DNA from: Gnetum montanum
Lineage: Eukaryota > Streptophyta > Gnetopsida > Gnetales > Gnetaceae
Reading direction: 5' to 3'
Assembly (NCBI GenBank): GCA_015680685.1
Contig: MNCI01007715.1
Coordinates: forward strand, 7,318 to 34,129
Length of the DNA stretch: 26,812 nucleotides
The first letter of the stretch is position 1. The number at the start of each line of letters is the position of its first letter. Below the pieces are notes generated by a model that was given only the letters and a program-made list of their open reading frames with translations, had not been told where the DNA came from and made no database searches. Of the stretch, positions 20,200 to 26,812 are shown in pieces. The position numbers and the translations under genes were made by a program.

Positions 20200-21340
20200 T
20201 AACTATTGTTTAATTCTGATATATGTAGGATCTCTTTCAAATGGATTGAGAGATTTTGCCAATGGAACTTCTTTTTGGTTCATAGCACAAATGTAATAAT
20301 CATCATCATCCTCATCTCCTCAACAAAGAGGATTATCTAGATCATAATCAAAATCACTAATAGTATAATCTAAATATTCATCTAATTTGATTGACATATC
20401 ACCATGTTCAAATAGAGTGTTTTCATTAATAACATAGTCATAATATTGTTTAGAAAAATTATGTTATTCAATAATATTAACCTTTCTAGGATATTTGTGC
20501 TTCTTCGGACAATTTCAAGCAAAATGGTTACCTTGGCATAGGTAACATTGGATATCTAATTTACAAAATTTGTTCTTACATCCTTTAAAAATACCCCTAA
20601 ATACTTTACCATAGGACTTGTTAGAGTATTTATGTTTCCATTTTTTTCTTGGTTTCCATTCACAACAACAAGAGTTTCTAACATGTGTATTGCTATTAAA
20701 GTTGAATCTATCAAGATAGATTTGTTGGCAATAAGATTCTCCTAATTTATGTTCATTCTATTTTAGTTCCTTTTGTGCCTTGATATCATGACATATGGTC
20801 CTATTAATGTTTTCTATATACTGACATATGACACTAAAACTCATGTTATTAATAGATTTTCCATACATATGGAGCTAATCTTGATATTTGTCATTAAATT
20901 GTGGTGGCATTGCCCCTAATAAGTGCTTCTTAGCTGATCTATCATGAGTTAATTTACCTATGTAATATCATTCTTCCATTGTTTCTAGGAATGGTCCTAA
21001 ATTATGTATATTATCTAATTTTTCCTTAAAAAGCTTTTCTTATAGCTATCATCATAGTTAGTTTTATCACCTATAAATTCTTTAGTTATGGCATTAATAA
21101 ACAAGATAGATGGTCCATTTAATAATTGAATCTTAATACTAAAATCTATCTAATTCCACCACCTATGAAGATTACCTACAAAATTAAATACATAATTTTG
21201 TATTGCATGTTTGGGAGATTTCTTTGTAAGAACGAATTGTCTATCTATTGCACCATTTATTCTATCAATAACCTTTTATTCTTTTCTTCAGGATTTTCTA
21301 TGAGGACATTAGGGATTTGGGATTGTTGTTCTTCATGTTA
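20200..21340 (-). pseudogene. Viral coat protein region with CCHC zinc knuckle
   Basis: At 20509-20547 the - strand reads CYLCQGNHFA, a stop, then NCPKK, which keeps the C-x2-C-x4-H-x4-C spacing of the caulimovirid coat-protein zinc knuckle. The segment before it is basic (GCKNKFCK), the part after it acidic, with many D and E codons around 20280-20430. Stops are frequent. Confidence 0.65.
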
Positions 21341-22171
21341 GCTTTCATGATCCATGAAAAGAGAAGATCCTTTATTTGCATTGATAATTTTTCCTTTCCT
21401 ATTTTTTAAGGTTGTAGGATTAGACTTATGATGAGGTCGAGAGTTGGTGTTTGAGCCATAATCTGGAATGATTCCTACAGAGTGTTCTATGGTTGTAGGC
21501 CTTTGTGTTTTTGACACCCAATGTTGTTTTATTGTAGCCACTTATTTTTGAGTTTTTACTATTTCATGTAAACATTATCTAGAACTACCTACTATAGTAC
21601 TTAGTCTATCGTTAGTCCAATTTTATAACTTAATTTTATCAACTAGCAGTTCAATGCTTAATTTCTAAAACATCATGTGAGCAATTTCTTTTGGTTGTTT
21701 TTTTGAGTTTACATCATGTGTTTGTTTTTCATCATAAGAAGATTCATCAGTATTATTCATATTTATTTTTAACAAAGCATCACATTTTGTGCAATTGTAA
21801 CTATTTCCATGCTTAATAGTAGTAGAATGAAGACAAGATGAATCTATTTTTTAGCTTGTCTTCTAAGTGGGTTGCTTGCCTTTTAGATCTTTTGGATCTA
21901 GGATAGATTGTTGGTTTTTGAATTTATCTTCAAAAGACTCAGTTATCAGTACAATAGATGTTGCTAAAGGTTTTCCTAGTATCTTATTAACATCCATTGT
22001 AATGCCTAGTTCTTTGAATGAGGATCTCAAATTTTCTTCAAGCTTTGGCTTTGGCTTGGGTTCACTGACTCTAAAGGATCTTCTTGAAGGGATTAAGGTA
22101 GTAGGATTTGGTAAAATAGGGACGATATTCTTACTACTACTACTTGGTTTTTGGAGATTGACTCCAAACAA
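21338..22171 (-). pseudogene. Viral polyprotein linker region
   Basis: Two open stretches, 22171-21863 and 21541-21338, are rich in K, P, S and T and have no recognised catalytic motif. They lie between the putative movement and coat domains on the same strand and are probably polyprotein spacer sequence. Confidence 0.4.
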
Positions 22172-22273
22172 ATCTAATTCTGTGAACCTTGGTGTTTTTA
22201 GACAAACTTTATATTTTCNTAAACAAATCTAATTCTGTGAACCTTGGTGTTTTTAGACAAACTTTATATTTTC
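22166..22273. repeat. 53-bp perfect duplication around a single N
   Basis: Bases 22166-22218 and 22221-22273 are identical, separated by N and T. Like the duplication at 12248, this is best explained as an unmerged contig overlap in the assembly. Confidence 0.85.
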
Positions 22274-22411
22274 TCTTTTCTAAAGAGCCTAGTCTAATCA
22301 ATGTAACGAAATTGTAAAAATCTTCCTATGTATCATTTATCTAAGGATAGAGAGTGTGAATTGGAAGATCTTCTATATTGATCTAAGTTCCATATTCCAA
22401 GTTTGATAATC

Positions 22412-22630
22412 CTATAGATACATCTTATTGGCTGAACATAAGTAATGTTTTAATACTAGTATGTGAAAATAACTTGTAACATAACTTGGTCCTATCATGG
22501 CATATATGCTACCATAATGCATATCTACTAGAATGTAGACTATTAACATAAGAGAATCAAATAAATTCCTATATCTAAGAGAAAGTGTAGGTTGGAAAGT
22601 ATAACAACAAGAGCATCTATTTGTAAGCAT
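22412..22630 (-). pseudogene. Probable viral movement protein remnant
   Basis: A 72-codon open stretch with FQPTLSLRYRNLFDSL and, later, a tail around GPSYVTSYFHILVL. The pattern loosely follows the 30K-type movement proteins of Caulimoviridae, which help virus pass through plasmodesmata. It sits first in the viral order, as expected. Similarity is weak and judged by eye. Confidence 0.35.
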
Positions 22631-22639
22631 CTTTTTTCT

Positions 22640-23640
22640 TGTGTGATGATTGCATCTTCAAATTTCCTAAATCATTTATCTACTAGGGTGATCTAGTAAG
22701 GGTTCCTCAATTTATAGTTGAAATGAGGATAGATATGGATATCAATTTCAACCATATGAATATAGCTATATCCATGTCATTTTCATATCTTAACCTTCCC
22801 TAAGGCAAAAAATGGGAGTGATACCGATCATAAACCAAAATCACTAATTTCAATGTCACATTCACTAAAATGCATACATTGAAATGATTAGATGGGGTTA
22901 AAACTACTGAGAGGATAGATCTCACATTGCTTACAAACAAAGGTAGTGATGAACACAATGAAGCAGTACAAAAGTGAAACAAATGATGAGTGTAGGAAGT
23001 AGAGGTACTTGACATGTTTCTATGTACAATCAAAGTTGCTACATAAGGCTATAGTTTTAACAAATAGAAATCAAATTGCTACTTCTTGCTTTTGAATATT
23101 GATAAGTAGTGTTAATAAATAGCTAAAAAAATAAACATAAAAAGTGAAAATAACAATCCTTAGCATTTACATTAATGTTATGATCTATATACTTACAAAA
23201 AATTTTAGTGAGTTTTTTATGCCAAGGTTGAAGTGATGCTTAAAACATAAAATAAATTTACATTCTTAAAAGTGATTAAATTTTTAAAAACACTTCTCAA
23301 TCAACATAGAATCCTTAACCCTCTACTTTTAATTTTTATTTTATGTTTATCCTCCACTTGGAACAAATATGATTAAGCATAACACAAATAAAAAACAAGG
23401 GTTGTGATATAAAATACATGAGTAAGAAGTTTATACATAAACATGATATAAAATAAATGGGTTTCTTTTTGTAGGATGGAAAAAAGAGAGAAATAGTTGA
23501 ATAAATAAAATTGATAAAATACCACTAAATATTAAGTTTTGAAACTTGTAATACATTATAAATAAAACTAATAGACCACAGTTCCAAATCGCTACCTTCA
23601 AATGTAAACTTCTACCCCTCATCCTTCCATAACTTAGTAT
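22640..23640. other. AT-rich stretch, little recognised
   Basis: No gene found. On the - strand, 22814-22826 reads CGGTATCACTCCC, which shares GGTATCA with the initiator tRNA-Met primer site used by caulimovirids (TGGTATCAGAGC). Its place ahead of the first viral frame fits, but only seven bases match in a row. Confidence 0.35.
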
Positions 23641-23729
23641 AATCTTGAAACCCAACTTCTCCAATTTCATCAAAAGCTTGAAAGCATAAATTTTCCAATA
23701 GAGAACTCCTAATAATGTTAATCATTGCC

Positions 23730-24680
23730 ATTGTCAAGAATATTAGCCTTAACATCACACAAAGATTCTTTTTTACTTTCATATGCATTTGATAAATGTT
23801 GAATTCCATCGTAGCTATAAAAATAATATCTTTGATCAACATTTCTATCTGACAAGTGATATCTTGTAAAACTATTTGATATACCATTTACAACAATATT
23901 TCCATGATGTTTGGCACATAGTTTCTGAAAAGAGCCATCATTTCCTAATTTTAATTATTGAAGATAAACATTATATCTCTTAGCATTTTCACAATTTGAA
24001 TTCAAATTTTTTTTCCTTTCAATGGTAAGCAATATTTCTACATAATTTAAACATGTTATGTTTATTAAAACTACAAAATTTATATACAAACACATGCTTT
24101 TATAACATTTTTTTCATATTTTTTACCTAAAGAATATGTTTTGTATTTGCACAAGTAGATGGATTACTATTACTTTCATGTATCAATTTTCTTGAAGTCT
24201 TATTTGACAATATTCATAAATAAAGATAACATATTATTATATTTTAGAAAATACCTATACATATAAATAAACATAACATACATATAGTATAATATCCTTA
24301 CCATCATACAACTATTTTTTATTATTTTTATATGCATCTAGCAAATGTTGATTTCCATCATAGCTATAAAAATAATAAGTATGATCAACATTTTTATTTA
24401 ATAAGTCATACTCCATATGACTATTTGATGTAGCACCAACAACAAATTTTCTATGATATCTTAAACATGATTTCTTCAAATAGTTATCATTTCCTAATGT
24501 TACTTGTTCATGATAAATATTATTTCTATCAACATTTGTAGAATTAGAATGTAAATTTTTTTGTTCCTTCAATGATAAATGACATTTCTACACAATTTCA
24601 AACTATTATATTCATTTAAATTATACAAATTACATACAAATATGTATTTTTTATAGCACTTTATTTTTTATAGTATTTTT
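23730..24680 (-). repeat. 549-bp tandem duplication with exon-like coding unit
   Basis: Two diverged copies, about 23730-24130 and 24280-24680, offset by 549 bases. Each encodes on the - strand a stretch of about 60 codons with the shared pattern GND, then C, then H, then VV, then SNS, and YYFYSYDG followed by QHL. One copy is open over 24312-24572, the other mostly within 23760-23960. Splice-like signals flank them: ATGTAG or GTGTAG acceptors upstream and ATGGTAAGG or TTAAGG donors after. This suggests duplicated exons of a gene I do not recognise. Confidence 0.6.
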
Positions 24681-24839
24681 ACCTAAATATTATGTTATGC
24701 ATTTACATACATAAGTTGAATATTACCACTTTCATGGATTATTTCTCTTGAAATCTTACGTAACAATAACCCAAAATAAAGAAAACATATTACTTGATTT
24801 AACAAAAAAATTATATATATATAATAAAAATAAAGATAT

Positions 24840-25065
24840 TACCATCTATTCGAAGCATGTGCCCACTTATCATAAACCTTTGTTCAATTTCACTACACAG
24901 AATTATTTTTGAATCTTTACTTTTATCTTCCTTGTTTTCTCTCTAGTATTTTTTCCTTATTTTTGGTCACTTTATTTCCACTACAAAAAAAATATTTTGA
25001 ATAATTTTTTTGATTATATGTTACCACATAGTTTTCACATCTTTTAGGAGAATAAGGTTTTAAAG
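24840..25065 (-). pseudogene. Possible further exon of the unidentified - strand gene
   Basis: The - strand reads KRCENYVVTYNQKNYSKYFF then CSGNK near 24960-25045, a C-rich, Y/F-rich stretch loosely like the duplicated units. The copy is too degraded to align by eye. It ends where the next mobile element begins. Confidence 0.25.
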
Positions 25066-25937
25066 TGTTGGCACATTTAGCCATTGTATGGAACAAAGAC
25101 ATGAGATGGTTGAGATTTTCTGAAATATTACAATATAAATATTTGAAATGGCAAGATGTGATTGGGAAAGGTATTGGTTTCTATCATTTTTTTAAATAAA
25201 GAAGAAGAAGAGAAAGAGATGGAAATCACTATGGGGATTTTAATGAATTCTCCCGTAAAAAGATTAGCATAAACCTTAGCCCTATTCCAAAGGGGAGACG
25301 TTGATTTCTTTTGGGACACATCGCACAAATTAAACAGAAAATCAGAATCTCTCACCATGGTATGAGTGCAAGGTACCAAGGCATCGCGCCTCTGGGAAGA
25401 CCGCAATATTCACCAGCATTTTGCAGGTCACGATTGAGGGCAACGGTGTAGCAGTGCAAACCACGACCGGAGGCAACGACGGAGAGGGCAGCAGAAACAT
25501 CAGCGCGACGTTATTCATGGAGAGAAAAGAAAAACGCGGCTGCGGCAGTCATAAAAAAACAGAGGAAAAGAAAAGGACAGACATCAACATTTCGTTTTTT
25601 GTTGGGCAGCAAAACATAAGCAATGTTGACCACCTCTGTGACAGGTGAACAGGGCCACAAAAACCCCCTCATGCGTCGGCAAACCCTGCTGGATTCTATG
25701 CTATTCTGAAACCCTCGCCGTTCTAAAAACAAAAAGAAGAAGCTTTGCCATAGCGGGAGGAGCCCTAAGATTTACACATCATCACAAACTGTGTGGTATA
25801 GATGCCACAATATTTTTGGGTAGTTGCAGGCCTGTGAATGCATTTCAAAAGGTGTTCTAGGCGGTAAAAGAAACAACAACAAATCGGCAATCACCAATTT
25901 ATCCGTCCTGGAACCTACAATCAAAAAAGATATAACC

Positions 25938-26093
25938 ATGTCTGATGCTAATGCCTTTGATACGGCGACGTTTCCTGACACGGCGGCTGAGACTTCTCCT
26001 ATGCCGGCAGTTGTTGGTAACGATTTTTGGTATGTTGAATCAGTTGTAGGTTCGGTGGCTTCGCCTTTGGGTTCGTCTTTCAGGTCATTCTGA
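25938..26093 (+). CDS. Short open frame in captured GC-rich block, unidentified
   Basis: From ATAACCATG, a reasonable plant start context, a 51-codon frame runs to TGA at 26091-26093. It begins MSDANAFDTATFPDTAAETS and ends PLGSSFRSF. Codons are rich in CpG (ACG, GCG, CCG, TCG), unlike the decayed elements nearby, so this DNA either arrived recently or was long kept unmethylated. The frame is open further upstream to 25824. The opposite strand is also open (25772-26149), so the coding strand is not certain. It could be a first exon of a host gene cut off by the capture. No domain recognised. Confidence 0.35.
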   Translation: MSDANAFDTATFPDTAAETSPMPAVVGNDFWYVESVVGSVASPLGSSFRSF

Positions 26094-26394
26094 ATTTTAG
26101 CTACAATTATCGGGATGCAAAAAAATAAATTAACTACCACTACCACCAATAAGGTGGAGATTATATTATATTTCTATTATAAAATCGTAAAGCTTAGTGG
26201 CACTTAGAATTTAAAATTTAAATTAGATTAGATTAGGGATCTAAACAAAGTACATAATAGTGAAGCCCTGTTTTAGAAAAGCTTGCTTTAAAACATTATT
26301 ATATATAAGTCATTACCTATTAAAAATTTGCCATATTGATTATCCTATTTAAAGTCACATTAAAGTTAGCATAAAATGCTCCTCATTTTATGTA

Positions 26395-26812
26395 TACTTC
26401 CTAACTTCCTAAATCACATAATTTTCTTCTAGCTTATTGGACAAGTAATCCTCTGATTGGTTAGTCAAATTACTTAAGAGAGAAGATAGGAGAGATATTT
26501 TTGAGGTATTTTTGGGATACTTTTCCTAGGAAGAGGAGAATCTCATTTTTTGGGAAGTCTTATACACCACTTAGAAGATTTGACATCTCATTTTGAAGAG
26601 GCAAAATTAAAAAGATATATATGTGTATGAAGTAAGTTGCCACTATAGCTTGTATTCCTATGTATTTTAGAAATTATATTTTAATTTTCTATGATATTGT
26701 AACCACTAAGACCACTTGTCAATTGTAGCCCTTTTATCTCTTTGTTGGTTAAAACCACCCAATATTGTTGTAACTTACCTAACTTGTTGGGCAAGTAACC
26801 TCCTAACTTGTT
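26395..26812 (+). repeat. Two partial copies of the LTR-like repeat, out of order
   Basis: 26395-26600 matches about 6225-6420 (the TTGGTTAGTCAA-TTACTT region), while 26625-26812 matches about 5934-6240, ending in the CAATATTGTTGTAACTTACC stretch, which is identical. The later part of the repeat therefore precedes the earlier part. Adjacent truncated copies or a tandem LTR arrangement would explain it. Confidence 0.7.

Larger units (their letters stand above)
17600..22640 (-). mobile_element. Endogenous pararetrovirus remnant (Caulimoviridae)
   Basis: Reading the - strand from high to low coordinates, domains follow the caulimovirid order: probable movement protein, a linker region, coat protein with zinc knuckle, pepsin-like protease, reverse transcriptase, RNase H. 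The reading is broken by many stops and frame changes. There is no integrase and there are no LTRs, which separates it from LTR retrotransposons. Such copies are common in plant genomes and are usually inert. The genus cannot be settled here. Confidence 0.8.
25066..26812 (+). mobile_element. Second cargo-bearing element, right end outside window
   Basis: Starts TGTTGGCACATTTAGCCATT, matching the left end of the nested element at 4097 over about 55-60 bases with several differences, then diverges completely. It contains a GC-richer gene-like block (25240-26095), a spacer, and LTR-like segments shared with 5934-6420. The same left end and tail with different cargo suggest one family that picks up host sequence. 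The right end is not in the window. Confidence 0.55.

Noticed and set aside
21867-22232. 121-codon + strand frame
   Set aside because: Antisense to the viral polyprotein region and ends in the assembly seam.

Overview
This window looks like nuclear DNA from a land plant with a large, repeat-rich genome. It is AT-rich and dense in nested, decayed mobile elements. The contents are typical of plants: a Helitron-type PIF1 helicase beside an RPA70-like gene, a Ty3-type LTR retrotransposon with a tRNA-Asp primer site, an endogenous caulimovirid, and captured xanthine dehydrogenase exons. A gymnosperm is plausible, but the sequence alone does not prove it. I see no intact host gene, tRNA or rRNA.

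Layout. Bases 1-1230 hold nothing I recognise. A Helitron-like helicase pseudogene runs on the + strand from about 1285 to 2573 and resumes at 14667-14926. It is followed, after a 180-base gap of N, by an intron-containing RPA70-like pseudogene (15107-16540). A 12.1 kb LTR retrotransposon (2574-14661) sits inside the helicase, flanked by a perfect 5-bp target duplication, CATAT. Its LTRs are 842 and 794 bp. Inside are a tRNA-Asp primer site, a gag gene, about 1.9 kb of non-coding DNA with two TATA elements, and a second long reading frame of about 929 codons. That frame encodes a coiled-coil-rich protein. I found no protease, reverse transcriptase or integrase in it.

The gag is itself split by a nested element (4097-7523) that carries rearranged xanthine dehydrogenase fragments, a 35-bp minisatellite, a GC-richer block and a long LTR-like tail. 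From 25066 to the window end lies a second element with the same left end and different cargo.

On the - strand, about 22830 to 17600, lies a badly broken endogenous pararetrovirus (Caulimoviridae): probable movement protein, coat zinc knuckle, protease, reverse transcriptase and RNase H remnants. Between 23650 and 24700 a 549-bp tandem duplication carries two copies of an unidentified small protein domain on the - strand.

Order of events, from nesting: the Helitron is oldest, then the pol-less LTR element, then the nested cargo element. Decay is mostly by C-to-T change. All 21 internal stops of the 929-codon frame can arise from one C-to-T step in CAG, CAA or CGA, and the frame has no true indel. 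The four changes in the primer site all fall at CpG or CHG positions. Two single-N sites (12248, 22219) are flanked by duplicated sequence and look like unmerged contig overlaps.
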